Positions 17,290 through 26,688 of a DNA stretch of 64,000 bases are shown in pieces. The DNA is from an uncultured Lachnospiraceae bacterium (GTDB lineage Bacteria; Bacillota; Clostridia; Lachnospirales; Lachnospiraceae): positions 1 through 64,000 of the forward strand of contig CAMWJF010000011.1 of the NCBI GenBank assembly GCA_947174505.1, read 5' to 3'. The notes beneath the pieces were generated by a model. The model searched no databases and had not been told where the DNA came from. It worked only from the letters and a program-made list of their open reading frames with translations. The position numbers and the translations under genes are program-made. Every line of letters starts with the position of its first letter. The stretch's first letter is position 1.

Positions 17290-19685
17290 TGAACATTCGG
17301 AAAAACCGATTCGACTGGGTGGCCTACTATATGGCGGCCTACGAGGAGGAGCGAAAAAAGAATACCCAGATGGCCGGGCGCATTGCGGATGCGGAACGGC
17401 GGCAGGCGGATCTGCAGGATAATCTGAACCGTATCTGTTCCAATCCGCTATATCGGATGGCTGCGAAAGCGTCGGCTCCCCTGCGGCGCGCGGCGCGCCG
17501 GATGGGGGGAAACTCTGTTTCGGAGGAGAGTCTGTCAGGGATACAGGCTTCACAGGAGAGAATGCAGGCGTATGAGGAGATGCTCTGGCGGCAGTCGAAT
17601 CCTTATCTGCAATGGATTGCGGAATGTGAAAATAAAGATACAGATGTTATTAATTTACCGGAGCCGATTGCGGTGCAGGGGTTCCGGGAGATTGCGGTGC
17701 CGGAGACGGACGTCCGCATTCTGACTTATGGTGACGGTCTGCTTGCGCCCCATGTGTTTTCGGAGGTGCGGCATTATTTTGCGAAGAACAGCGCCTGTCT
17801 TCTGGCCTACGCGGACGAAGATTTTTATTGGGAGGATCTGACGAAGCGGATGGAGCCCTGGTTTAAACCGGCTTATTCCCCGGATACCCTTCTTGCTTTC
17901 CAGTATTGGGGGCATTTTGTGGCGGTCCGGGTCAGCGTGCTCGACAGTATGAATTATCGGATGGTGAGTATGAAAGACCCCGATCTCGGTTTTTACGAGC
18001 TGTGTCTGCGGCTGGAGGAGAAGATTGAGGAGCTTTCGGAGGGATATTTCAGACGGAGACAGGCGGCCATCGGCCATCTGGATGCCATTCTTTACCATAG
18101 GAAATACCATATGCCAGAGGGCGAAACGGTCGGGACGGGACAGGCTGTTTCACCGGAGGAGCAGTTTTTCCTGGTGCAGGAAAGTCTGAAAAAGGAGCTT
18201 GCGGAGGGCCACTTTCTGACGGGTGCTTCCGGAAAATATGTGACGCTGAAGGAAGATATGCTGATGCGGAGGGGCGGCAGAGGCGAGCTGCGGCAGGGGG
18301 CCGACCCGGATATTTATCATCTGCTCTACGACACTTCTGTATCCGGCACAGAGCGGTGTACCCGGTCGGGCAGCGAAAATACGGCGATCGCGCCGCACCG
18401 TATGGTGTCCGTGGTGATTCCGTCCAAAGACCATCCCGAGGTGTTGGAGAAATGTCTGCGCTCCTTCAGGGAAAAGACGCAGTACCGCTTTTATGAGTGG
18501 ATTGTGGTGGATAACGGCAGCAGCGGGGAAAACCGGGAGAAAATGGAGGCGCTGCAGAAAATCTACGGTTTTACTTATATTTATGAGCCGATGCCTTTTG
18601 ATTTTTCCAGAATGTGCAATCTGGGTGAGAAGAGGGCGAAGGGCGACCTGATTCTGCTGATGAACGACGACATAGAGATTATTGAGGGGAGCTGGCTGGA
18701 ACGTATGGCGGGACAGGCCATGCTGCCCCATGTGGGGGCCGTCGGGGCGAAACTGTGGTACGCGGGTACGGAAAATATCCAGCACGCGGGCGTTACGAAC
18801 CTGAAAATCGGACCTTCCCACAAGCTGATTACGTTTCCTGACGAGGAGGATTATTATTTCGGGAGAAACCGGGTCACTTACAATGTGGCGGCAGTGACGG
18901 CGGCCTGCCTGATGGTGTCGCGGAAAAAATATGAGAAGGTAGGCGGTCTGGACGAGAGTCTGCCGGTGGCCTACAACGATGTGGATTTCTGCTTTAAGCT
19001 GCTGGAGGCGGGCTATGTCAATGTGCAGAGAAACGATGTGATTCTCTGTCACCACGAATCCTTAAGCCGCGGTCTGGATGAGCAGAATGAAGGGAAATGG
19101 GAAAGACTGCTTGCGGAGAAGGAGGCGCTTTATGGAAAGCACCCTGCACTTCGCGGGAAAGACCCATTTTACCATAAAGACTTGATTGACAACGCGTCGA
19201 ATTACATGTGTAATTATAAGTTTCCCCACGAGGACCGTCTCTGTGTGCAGGAGGCGTCTTTCCTGCCTAAATCGGTTCTGCGCAGGCTGTTGAAAAGGGC
19301 CGGGCGCGGCGTATTGCGGCTCACTGTGGACCGGGCCGAACCGCAGCATAAGATTTTGGCTGATGAGCCGGATATTCTGTGGATTATGGGATGGAGCTAT
19401 ATTCCCGGCGCCGACAACGCAGCCTTCGGGCGGAAAGTGATTTTACAGAGAACAGACGGGGCGGGCTATCTGGCGGCTCCGGCGGACTGGCGCCGGGCGG
19501 ATGTGGAGGCGATTCTGCCGCAGGAGAATCATGTGGGGCTGGCCGGATTCGTGCTGCGCCTGCGGCGGGAGGAACTGGCGCAGGGGGAGTACCGGGTCGG
19601 TCTGCTGGCGGAGACGGAAGAGGCGGGCGAGACAGAGCCGGGGCTGTGTCTTGTGGCATGGTCTGAGCGCACGCTGACCGTATAG
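17289..19685 (+). CDS. Family 2 glycosyltransferase, coiled-coil N-terminus, partial first GT domain
   Basis: The 798-residue protein begins with a coiled-coil-like segment (about 12-50) and a basic amphipathic stretch. Residues about 130-270 resemble only the second half of a GT-A domain (YADEDFYWEDL...WFKPAYSPDTLLAFQYWGHF). A complete GT2 domain follows (about 370-610): VSVVIPSKDHPEVLEKCL, IVVDNGSSGENREK, LILLMNDDIEI, NIQHAGV and YNDVDFCFKLLEAGY. The C-terminal 120 residues are of unknown type. It overlaps the preceding gene by one base. It is likely a chain-building transferase; the first domain seems to have lost its nucleotide-binding half. Confidence 0.88.
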   Translation: MNIRKNRFDWVAYYMAAYEEERKKNTQMAGRIADAERRQADLQDNLNRICSNPLYRMAAKASAPLRRAARRMGGNSVSEESLSGIQASQERMQAYEEMLWRQSNPYLQWIAECENKDTDVINLPEPIAVQGFREIAVPETDVRILTYGDGLLAPHVFSEVRHYFAKNSACLLAYADEDFYWEDLTKRMEPWFKPAYSPDTLLAFQYWGHFVAVRVSVLDSMNYRMVSMKDPDLGFYELCLRLEEKIEELSEGYFRRRQAAIGHLDAILYHRKYHMPEGETVGTGQAVSPEEQFFLVQESLKKELAEGHFLTGASGKYVTLKEDMLMRRGGRGELRQGADPDIYHLLYDTSVSGTERCTRSGSENTAIAPHRMVSVVIPSKDHPEVLEKCLRSFREKTQYRFYEWIVVDNGSSGENREKMEALQKIYGFTYIYEPMPFDFSRMCNLGEKRAKGDLILLMNDDIEIIEGSWLERMAGQAMLPHVGAVGAKLWYAGTENIQHAGVTNLKIGPSHKLITFPDEEDYYFGRNRVTYNVAAVTAACLMVSRKKYEKVGGLDESLPVAYNDVDFCFKLLEAGYVNVQRNDVILCHHESLSRGLDEQNEGKWERLLAEKEALYGKHPALRGKDPFYHKDLIDNASNYMCNYKFPHEDRLCVQEASFLPKSVLRRLLKRAGRGVLRLTVDRAEPQHKILADEPDILWIMGWSYIPGADNAAFGRKVILQRTDGAGYLAAPADWRRADVEAILPQENHVGLAGFVLRLRREELAQGEYRVGLLAETEEAGETEPGLCLVAWSERTLTV

Positions 19686-19756
19686 CAACGCGAAAAGTAC
19701 TTCCAGAGACGTCCCGACATGGGACGGGACGCTGGTAAGTACTAAGTTCCGCGTTG
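19686..19756 (+). other. Long imperfect hairpin between two glycosyltransferase genes
   Basis: Three nested stems form a 71-nt structure beginning at the first base after the TAG stop: CAACGCG/CGCGTTG (19686-19692/19750-19756), AGTACTTCCAG/CTGG-T-AAGTACT (19696-19706/19732-19743, one bulge) and CGTCCCG/CGGGACG (19710-19716/19725-19731). There is no U-tract. About 25 base pairs are possible, making this the strongest structure in region 1. Confidence 0.85.
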
Positions 19757-19777
19757 GATATTTTAGAGAGGGAAGAT

Positions 19778-21802
19778 ATGGACAGGAAAGGGATGACGGA
19801 GACGGAAGCGCTCCGCTTTTACAGGGACGCCTACGAAAGGGAAAAACGCCGGGGCCGCGCGCTTACAGGGAAGCTGGCGGAGGCGGAACAGAACAGGGAG
19901 CAGACGGAGGGGAAACTGGAAAGAATCAAGGGAAGTCTTCTCTGGCGTGCGGCGAAGCCGCTGCGCATGTTGTTTCACAAGCTTGCCCGCGTGAAGGAGC
20001 GGCTCGGTTATTACGGGAGCCTCAAAGGGATTGCCCGCAAGCTGAATGCCAAGGTGATCGAGCGGCAGGCGAGGACACAGCATGGGTCGGCCAGCTTTCC
20101 GGAGCTTCCCGAGGCGGCGAGACAGCGTCTCCATAAGTTTGACAGAGAGGTCAAATTCAGTATCCTTATGCCCCTTTATAATACACCTGAGAACTTTCTG
20201 CGTCAGGCCATAGAGTCCGTCACGGATCAGACGTATGAGGGCTGGGAGCTGTGTCTGGCGGACGGGTCGGATGAGGAACACGCCTATGTGGAGCAGATCT
20301 GCAGGGAATATATGGAGAGGGATAAACAGTATCTGCGTCCAAGCAGCAGTCTCTACTGCCGGATTTTATATAAGAAGCTGCCGAAAAACGAGGGCATTTC
20401 CGGCAATACGAACGCCTGTCTGGCCATGTCCTCGGGAAATTATATCGCGCTTTTCGACCATGACGACGTGCTTCACCCGAGCGTTCTCTATGAGTATATG
20501 AAGGTGATATGCGAGAAAGGGGCGGACTATATTTACTGCGATGAAGCTACGTTTAAAGGCAGCGGAACCATAGACGACATGATCACGCTGCATTTTAAGC
20601 CGGATTATGCGCCGGACAATCTGCGGGCAAACAATTATATCTGTCATTTCAGCGCCTTTGCCAGAAGGCTTCTGGACGGAATGGAGCTGTTCCGCTCCGA
20701 ATTTGACGGCAGTCAGGACCACGACATGATCCTGCGGCTTACCGCCCGGGCAAAGTGCGTGGTGCATGTGCCAAGACTGATGTATTACTGGAGATCCCAT
20801 GCGGGCAGCGTGGCTTCTGACATCAATGCGAAGAGCTATGCCGTAGAGGCGGCAAAAGGGGCGGTAGCGGCGCATCTGACCGCGCAGGGCTTTAAAAATT
20901 TTGAGATTATTTCCACCAAGGCATTTGAGACGATCCTCCAGATCAAATATGAGATTTTGGGAAACCCGAAGGTGTCCATCGTGATTCCGAACAAGGATCA
21001 CATCGAGGATCTGACACGCTGTATCACTTCCATTCTGGAGCGCACTACCTACGACAATTACGAGATCATTGTGGTGGAAAACAACAGCGTTTCGGAGGAA
21101 ATCTTCGCATATTATAAGAAGATACAGGAGAATCCCGCCATCAGGGTCATTACCTGTGAGGGAGACTTTAACTATTCAAAAATTAATAATCTGGGCGTCT
21201 CCGGGGCAGAGGGAGAATATGTGCTTCTCCTGAACAATGACACAGGTGTCATAACCCCGGACTGGATCGAGGAGCTTCTGATGTATGCACAGCGGAAGGA
21301 TGTGGGCGCGGTTGGCGCAAAGCTCTACTATGAGGACAGGACCATCCAGCATGCGGGCGTGGTTCTGGGGCTTGGGGCGCACAGGACGGCGGGGCACAGC
21401 CATTACCGCGTCGATCACCGGAACCTCGGTTATATGGGGCGGCTCTGCTACGCGCAGAATGTGATGGCAGTGACGGGCGCCTGCCTGATGATGCGGAAGG
21501 CGCTCTATGAGGAATTGGGCGGGCTGGACGAGACGCTGGCCGTGGCCCTGAATGACGTGGATCTGTGCATCCGCGCATGGAAAGCGGGGCGGGTGAATGT
21601 CTTTACCCCGTTTGCGGAGCTGTATCACTATGAGTCGGCTTCCAGAGGGACGGATTTAAGTGGGGAAAACGCCGAACGCTACGATAAGGAAGCGGCGCTG
21701 TTTAAGGAGCGGTGGAAGGAACTGCTGGAGCAGGGAGATCCCTATTATAATCCGAATTTCTCGCTGGATCGGAGCGATTTTGCCCTTAAGGTGGAAAAAT
21801 AG
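19778..21802 (+). CDS. Tandem-domain family 2 glycosyltransferase
   Basis: The 674-residue protein starts with a coiled-coil-like helix (about 8-55) and then has two full GT2 domains. Domain 1 (about 125-370): FSILMPLYNTPENFLRQAI, GISGNTNACLAMSSGNYIALFDHDDVL, SQDHDMILRL. Domain 2 (about 400-640): VSIVIPNKDHIEDLTRCI, IIVVENNSVSEE, YVLLLNNDTGVI, TIQHAGVVLG, LNDVDLCIRAWKAG. Such two-domain enzymes often build repeating disaccharides in rhamnan-type polymers. The ATG at 19778 with AGAGGGAAG upstream is preferred over a TTG at 19754, which lies in the hairpin. The order of domains resembles the preceding gene. Confidence 0.9.
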   Translation: MDRKGMTETEALRFYRDAYEREKRRGRALTGKLAEAEQNREQTEGKLERIKGSLLWRAAKPLRMLFHKLARVKERLGYYGSLKGIARKLNAKVIERQARTQHGSASFPELPEAARQRLHKFDREVKFSILMPLYNTPENFLRQAIESVTDQTYEGWELCLADGSDEEHAYVEQICREYMERDKQYLRPSSSLYCRILYKKLPKNEGISGNTNACLAMSSGNYIALFDHDDVLHPSVLYEYMKVICEKGADYIYCDEATFKGSGTIDDMITLHFKPDYAPDNLRANNYICHFSAFARRLLDGMELFRSEFDGSQDHDMILRLTARAKCVVHVPRLMYYWRSHAGSVASDINAKSYAVEAAKGAVAAHLTAQGFKNFEIISTKAFETILQIKYEILGNPKVSIVIPNKDHIEDLTRCITSILERTTYDNYEIIVVENNSVSEEIFAYYKKIQENPAIRVITCEGDFNYSKINNLGVSGAEGEYVLLLNNDTGVITPDWIEELLMYAQRKDVGAVGAKLYYEDRTIQHAGVVLGLGAHRTAGHSHYRVDHRNLGYMGRLCYAQNVMAVTGACLMMRKALYEELGGLDETLAVALNDVDLCIRAWKAGRVNVFTPFAELYHYESASRGTDLSGENAERYDKEAALFKERWKELLEQGDPYYNPNFSLDRSDFALKVEK

Positions 21803-21930
21803 GGACGGATGGACGGCAGACGGTATTTGCGACGCCGCGCGGAAAGCGGAATACCGAAATGCCTTGACCGAAGCATCCGCTTTTACTATAATCTTTATTA
21901 AAGGGAAACCGATCCGAAAGGAGGAGAATT

Positions 21931-22092
21931 ATGGAGGCTACGGATATGACTGAAAAAGAGATGCAGACTGTGAAAATGTCCACGCTTTATGAGCTGAGAC
22001 TGCTTTTTACACAGGGAGATAAAAAAGAATATACAACAGATGAGATTGTGGAGCTTTTGGACAAGATAGCGGCGGCAAAGGATCAGAAGTAA
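21931..22092 (+). CDS. Small 53-residue protein, unknown function
   Basis: This short reading frame starts at ATG 21931 behind an excellent AAAGGAGGAG ribosome site and ends with TAA at 22090-22092. The product is charged and probably helical (KMSTLYELRLLFTQGDKKEY...DEIVELLDKIAAAK), with no membrane segment. It sits alone in a 350-nt gap between a glycosyltransferase and phosphoglucomutase. I do not recognise it. The ribosome site and protein-like composition support a real gene; the function is unknown. The 128 nt upstream show no clear promoter. Confidence 0.65.
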   Translation: MEATDMTEKEMQTVKMSTLYELRLLFTQGDKKEYTTDEIVELLDKIAAAKDQK

Positions 22093-22152
22093 TCTTGTTG
22101 CGGTGTTTAAATAACTAATGTTATAAAACAATAATAAGGAGGGCTATTCAGG

Positions 22153-23874
22153 ATGGGTTACAAAGAGCAGTTTCAGTTTTGGCTGGAGGATTCTTATTTT
22201 GACGAGGCGACCAAGCAGGAGCTTCTGGCGATCAGGAATGACGAGAAGGAGATTGAGGACCGCTTTTACAAGGAGCTTGCTTTCGGTACGGGCGGACTTC
22301 GCGGCGTGATCGGCGCGGGCACCAACCGCATGAATATTTACACAGTGCGCAAAGCGACGCAGGGTCTGGCTAATTACATAAAGAAACAGGGCGGCGAGGA
22401 GAAGGGCGTGGCGATTGCCTACGATTCCAGAAGAATGTCTCCCGAGTTTGCGGATGAGGCGGCTCTCTGCCTTGCGGCTAACGGTATCAAGGCTTACGTG
22501 TTTGATGCGCTCAGACCTACGCCCGAGTTATCCTTCGCGCTCAGAGAGCTGGGATGCATATCCGGCATCGTGATTACGGCCAGCCACAATCCGCCGGAGT
22601 ACAACGGCTACAAGTGTTATTGGGAGGACGGCGCGCAGGTGACGGCGCCCAAGGATAAGGAGATCATCACCGAAGTAAACAACGTAACAGATTATCATAC
22701 CGTGAAGACCATGGACAAGGAGGAGGCGAAAAAGGCCGGGCTCTATGAGGTGATCGGTAAGGAAATCGACGACAAATACATGGAGGAGCTGAAGAAGCAG
22801 ATCATCCATCCCGAGGTGATCGCGGAGATGGCGGAGGATATGAAGATTGTTTATTCTCCTTTTAACGGTACGGGCAATGTGCCTGTAAGGCGGATTCTCT
22901 CGGAGCTTGGCTTTAAGAATGTATATGTGGTGCCCGAGCAGGAGATGCCCGACCCCGACTTCACGACGCTGGAATATCCCAATCCGGAAGATCCCAAGGC
23001 ATTTACGCTTGCACTGAAGCTGGCGAAGGAGAAAAACGCCGATATCGTGCTGGCGACCGATCCCGATGCGGACAGACTCGGTATTTATGCACTGGATACC
23101 AAGTCCGGCGAGTATGTGCCTTTCACGGGCAATATGTCCGGCATGCTGATTGCGGAATACATTCTGAGAGAGCGGACGGCCACGAACAGAATGCCCGAGA
23201 ATCCGGCTCTTGTGACCACGATTGTTACCACCAATATGGCGCGGGCGATTTCCGAGGATTATAAGGTAAGATTTATCGAGGTGCTGACAGGCTTTAAGTT
23301 TATCGGCGAGCAGATCAAGCTCTTTGAGCAGACCGGTTCCAACAACTATGTGTTTGGTCTGGAGGAGAGCTACGGCTGTCTTGCGGGCACACACGCAAGG
23401 GATAAGGACGCTATTGTGGCAGTCATGTGCCTGTGCGAGATGGCGGCATGGTGCAAGAAGAACGGCAGGACTGTCTGGGATCAGATGATCAACCTCTATG
23501 AGAAATACGGCTACTATAAAGAGAGCCAGTATTCCATTACCAAGAAGGGTGTGGAAGGCGCGAAGGAGATCGAGGACCTGATGAACAAGCTGCGCCAGAA
23601 TCCGCCGAAGAGCTTTGGTGAGCTTACGGTGAAGGAGTTCAGGGATTATGACACAGGCAAGACCCTGAATCTGGAGACAGGTGAGACGGGCGAGACCGGG
23701 CTGCCGCAGTCGAACGTGCTCTATTTCGATCTGACGAACGATTCCTGGTGCTGTGCAAGACCTTCCGGTACGGAGCCGAAGATCAAGTTTTACATGGGCG
23801 TGAAGGGCACAAGTCTGGAGGACGCGCAGGAAAAGCTTGACAGACTGACGGAAGAAGTGAAGAAGAATATCTAG
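22153..23874 (+). CDS. pgcA: Phosphoglucomutase (alpha-D-phosphohexomutase family)
   Basis: The 573-residue phospho-sugar mutase interconverts glucose-6-phosphate and glucose-1-phosphate and so supplies RfbA. The active-site serine loop is TASHNPPEYNGYK (Ser144). The metal site is DPDADRLG (Asp303, 305, 307). The sugar-binding GLEESYG and C-terminal phosphate-binding RPSGTEPKIKFY are present. The length fits the PgcA/PGM2-like branch. AAGGAGGG lies upstream of the ATG. It is followed by a GC-rich hairpin at 23898. Confidence 0.93.
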   Translation: MGYKEQFQFWLEDSYFDEATKQELLAIRNDEKEIEDRFYKELAFGTGGLRGVIGAGTNRMNIYTVRKATQGLANYIKKQGGEEKGVAIAYDSRRMSPEFADEAALCLAANGIKAYVFDALRPTPELSFALRELGCISGIVITASHNPPEYNGYKCYWEDGAQVTAPKDKEIITEVNNVTDYHTVKTMDKEEAKKAGLYEVIGKEIDDKYMEELKKQIIHPEVIAEMAEDMKIVYSPFNGTGNVPVRRILSELGFKNVYVVPEQEMPDPDFTTLEYPNPEDPKAFTLALKLAKEKNADIVLATDPDADRLGIYALDTKSGEYVPFTGNMSGMLIAEYILRERTATNRMPENPALVTTIVTTNMARAISEDYKVRFIEVLTGFKFIGEQIKLFEQTGSNNYVFGLEESYGCLAGTHARDKDAIVAVMCLCEMAAWCKKNGRTVWDQMINLYEKYGYYKESQYSITKKGVEGAKEIEDLMNKLRQNPPKSFGELTVKEFRDYDTGKTLNLETGETGETGLPQSNVLYFDLTNDSWCCARPSGTEPKIKFYMGVKGTSLEDAQEKLDRLTEEVKKNI

Positions 23875-23897
23875 GACATGATGATAGGAAGAAAAAG

Positions 23898-23929
23898 GGC
23901 CGCCCCGGCATGGCAAGTGAGGGGCGGCC
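23898..23929 (+). terminator. GC-rich hairpin after phosphoglucomutase, terminator-like
   Basis: GGCCGCCCC (23898-23906) pairs with GGGGCGGCC (23921-23929) over a 14-nt loop. The stem is perfect and very stable. The downstream sequence (TGCCTATATG) lacks a U-tract, so it may be only a weak or factor-assisted terminator. Confidence 0.55.
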
Positions 23930-24022
23930 TGCCTATATGCACACGCCTGCATAAAGGCAGTGCAGCGGGCAGGGAATTTCCCCGGCCCGGTTGAAACAGA
24001 CCAGTTAACAGGAGATGTTGTG

Positions 24023-25444
24023 GTGGGAAATCGGATACTGAGAATTGACAATGTAAGAAAAACCGTAAATTATCTGAAGAAGAACGGACTGGCGGGCACC
24101 TTCTATGCCGCGGCGGAGCGTGTGCAGGAGGAAAAAAGGGCGGATTACCGCTATCTGCTTCCCGATGCCGGGAAGCTTGCCGGACAGAGGCAGGAGACGG
24201 CGGACTATCCGTATCTGTTCAGTATTGTTACGCCGGCATATGAGACGAAGGAAGCGCATCTGCGCGAAATGATTGCCTCTGTGCAGGCCCAGAGCTATTC
24301 CCGCTGGGAGCTGCTTATCATGGATGCGAGCGCGGGCAGCGCCGTGGAACGCACGGTGCGGCAGATGATTCACGAGACAGGGGATCTGCGGGTCCGTTAC
24401 AGCCGCCTTTCGGAGAACAAAGGCATTGCCGGGAATACCAATGCGGGGATTGCGCTGGCGGGGGGAGATTATATTGCCCTTCTCGACCATGATGATTTCA
24501 TAACACCTGATGCGTTATATGAGATGGCGCGCGCTGTACATCGGGGCAGACAGGAGGGCTGCGCTCCGGCGCTTTTGTACTCAGATGAGGACAAGTATGA
24601 CGAGGGGGCGCAAACCTTTGTATTTCCTAATAAAAAGAAAAATTTTAATTTGGATTTAATTTTATCAAACAACTATATCTGTCACTTTATGGCGGTGGAG
24701 GCAGGGCTGATGAAGCGCCTGAAACTCCGGGAGGCCTATGATGGCGCACAGGATTACGATCTGGTGCTGCGGGTGGTGGACAGCCTCTGGACGGACGGTG
24801 CGGCTGCCCCGGATCAGACGCGTATCTGCCATATTCCGAAGGTACTCTATCACTGGCGTTCCCACAGGGACTCCACGGCGCTTAATACAGGGAGCAAAAC
24901 CTATGCCTATGAGGCGGGGCGGCGCGCGCTTGCGGATTTCTGTGCCGGAAGGGAACTGCAGGTACAGGTGGAGCACAGCCTTCATCTGGGATTTTACCGC
25001 ATAGTCTACGAGCCGGATCTGCTGGGTGCGAGGCGTGACGCGGGCATGACGGGCGGACGGATTCTTGATGGAAAAGGCCGTATTTTTGCAGGCGGTTACG
25101 ACGGGGAGGGGCGCTGTCTCTATGAGGGACTTCCCGCCCGCTTTACGGGGGGAAGTACACACCTTGCCGTGCTGCGGCAGGACTGCGCGGCGGTGGACAT
25201 CCGCTGCATGAGGCTGAGAAAAGAATTACAGCCGTTATATTCTGAGGTTACAGGGCTGCCCTACCGGGAAAAGCGTCTCCGGGTGAAAGCGGGGCGGGAG
25301 AAGAAGGAAATCCGGATTGCGGATGTGTCGGGGCTTGCCTGTGACGAGGCGGGCTATCGGAAGCTGAGCATGGCGCTGGGGGAAGCGGTGCGCAGGGAAG
25401 GATATCTGGTCGTGTGGGACCCGGAGATTACAATCTATATATAA
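24023..25444 (+). CDS. Family 2 glycosyltransferase
   Basis: The protein of about 473 residues has one GT2 domain (about 65-300): FSIVTPAYETKEAHLREM, GIAGNTNAGIALAGGDYIALLDHDD (the DHDD holds the metal-binding acids), LLYSDEDKYDE, NYICHFMAVE, YHWRSHRDST. Residues about 320-470 form an extra C-terminal part of unknown type. There is no ATG; GTG at 24023 (or 24020) follows AGGAG at 24010-24014. It closely resembles the first GT domain of the 19778 gene, suggesting duplication. It probably adds a sugar to the same glycan. Confidence 0.87.
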   Translation: MGNRILRIDNVRKTVNYLKKNGLAGTFYAAAERVQEEKRADYRYLLPDAGKLAGQRQETADYPYLFSIVTPAYETKEAHLREMIASVQAQSYSRWELLIMDASAGSAVERTVRQMIHETGDLRVRYSRLSENKGIAGNTNAGIALAGGDYIALLDHDDFITPDALYEMARAVHRGRQEGCAPALLYSDEDKYDEGAQTFVFPNKKKNFNLDLILSNNYICHFMAVEAGLMKRLKLREAYDGAQDYDLVLRVVDSLWTDGAAAPDQTRICHIPKVLYHWRSHRDSTALNTGSKTYAYEAGRRALADFCAGRELQVQVEHSLHLGFYRIVYEPDLLGARRDAGMTGGRILDGKGRIFAGGYDGEGRCLYEGLPARFTGGSTHLAVLRQDCAAVDIRCMRLRKELQPLYSEVTGLPYREKRLRVKAGREKKEIRIADVSGLACDEAGYRKLSMALGEAVRREGYLVVWDPEITIYI

Positions 25445-25525
25445 GGACGTTACAAACAGGTATTTGAGAAATTGAGAAGTTTTTCAATTACATGTGGCAA
25501 ACGTGTATAAATTGAGGAGGAAATA

Positions 25526-26557
25526 ATGCCGCAGAAGGAACAAGGAAGAGGGGCGGAACTCCGGCGGGACAAGCCCGGAAGGGACGGTGGAATCCGCTCC
25601 ACGATTGTCATCCCGAACTATAACGGTATCAGGTATATTGAGAACTGCCTCGCCTCCCTGGAGGATGAGCCGGCCCGGGTGACCGTGGTGGACAACGGTT
25701 CCACGGACGGCAGCAGACAGCTTGTGCAGGAGAAATTTCCGGCGGTCCGTCTGGTTGCGCTGGACAGAAACTACGGTTTCTGTACGGCGGTGAACCGGGG
25801 AATGGAAGAGAGCAGGGCAGATAAAACAGCATATGTTATTTTATTGAATAACGACACAACGGTCAGGCCGGGCTTTGTGCGCGCGCTGGAGGCGGCGCTT
25901 GATGCGGACGGGAGAATCTTTTCCGGGGCGGCGCGGATGGTGAATATGCGGTGTCCTGAGCTGGTTGACGACGCGGGAGATTATTACTGCGCGCTGGGGT
26001 GGGCATTTGCTGCGGGAAAGGATAAGCCGACGGCAGACTATGGGCGGCCGCGTGAGATTTTTTCCGCCTGCGGGGGCGCCTGCATTTACCGCCGGAGCAT
26101 ATTGGAAAAGATCGGCATGATGGATGAGAACCACTTTGCCTATCTGGAGGATGTGGATATCGGGTACCGCGCCAGAATACACGGCTATCGCAATCTGTAT
26201 GTGCCGGATGCGGTTGTGTGCCATGCGGGAAGCGGCGTCTCAGGTTCCCGCCACAACGCTTTCAAGGTGAAGCTTTCCGCGAAAAACAGTGTTTACCTTG
26301 TCTGTAAGAATATGCCGCCTGTGCAGATTCTTTTGAACCTTCCTTTTCTGTTTGCGGGCTTTTTCATAAAAACGATCTTTTTTCTCAAAAAAGGACTTGG
26401 AAAGAGCTGGTTTCAGGGAACGGCGGAGGGGCTGCGCCTTGCCTGCTCTGAGAGAGGCAGAAAAAAGCGGGTGCGCTTTGTGTTATCGCGCTTTCCCGCC
26501 TACGCAAGGATACAGTGGGAGCTGTGGCGCAATATGTGGTACCGCATCCGCGTGTAA
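25526..26557 (+). CDS. Family 2 glycosyltransferase, rhamnosyltransferase-like
   Basis: The 343-residue protein has the WbbL-type GT2 layout: STIVIPNYNGIRYIENCL, VTVVDNGSTDGS, NYGFCTAVNRG, VILLNNDTTVRPG, ACGGACIYRRSILEKIG and YLEDVDIGYRARIHG. A hydrophobic segment near residue 270 (ILLNLPFLFAGFFIKTIFF) and a basic C-terminus suggest membrane association. GAGGAGG lies seven bases before the ATG. The specificity is not proven; context favours rhamnose transfer from dTDP-rhamnose. Confidence 0.88.
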   Translation: MPQKEQGRGAELRRDKPGRDGGIRSTIVIPNYNGIRYIENCLASLEDEPARVTVVDNGSTDGSRQLVQEKFPAVRLVALDRNYGFCTAVNRGMEESRADKTAYVILLNNDTTVRPGFVRALEAALDADGRIFSGAARMVNMRCPELVDDAGDYYCALGWAFAAGKDKPTADYGRPREIFSACGGACIYRRSILEKIGMMDENHFAYLEDVDIGYRARIHGYRNLYVPDAVVCHAGSGVSGSRHNAFKVKLSAKNSVYLVCKNMPPVQILLNLPFLFAGFFIKTIFFLKKGLGKSWFQGTAEGLRLACSERGRKKRVRFVLSRFPAYARIQWELWRNMWYRIRV

Positions 26558-26688
26558 GACGTGGCTGCAGAAGAGCGGCATGCAGGCGCGCAGGACTTTT
26601 TCCGGCGGGCAGGAATGCGGGAGAGAATTTGAAACGGCAGCCGGACAGGAGAGAAGACGCCGCCTGTACGGCAGGATGAGAGGATGGC

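Noticed and set aside
22528..24051. 507-codon open frame on the - strand over phosphoglucomutase
   Set aside because: It is antisense to a clearly conserved enzyme, His/Leu-rich without recognisable motifs, and lacks a good ribosome site; it is an effect of codon bias.
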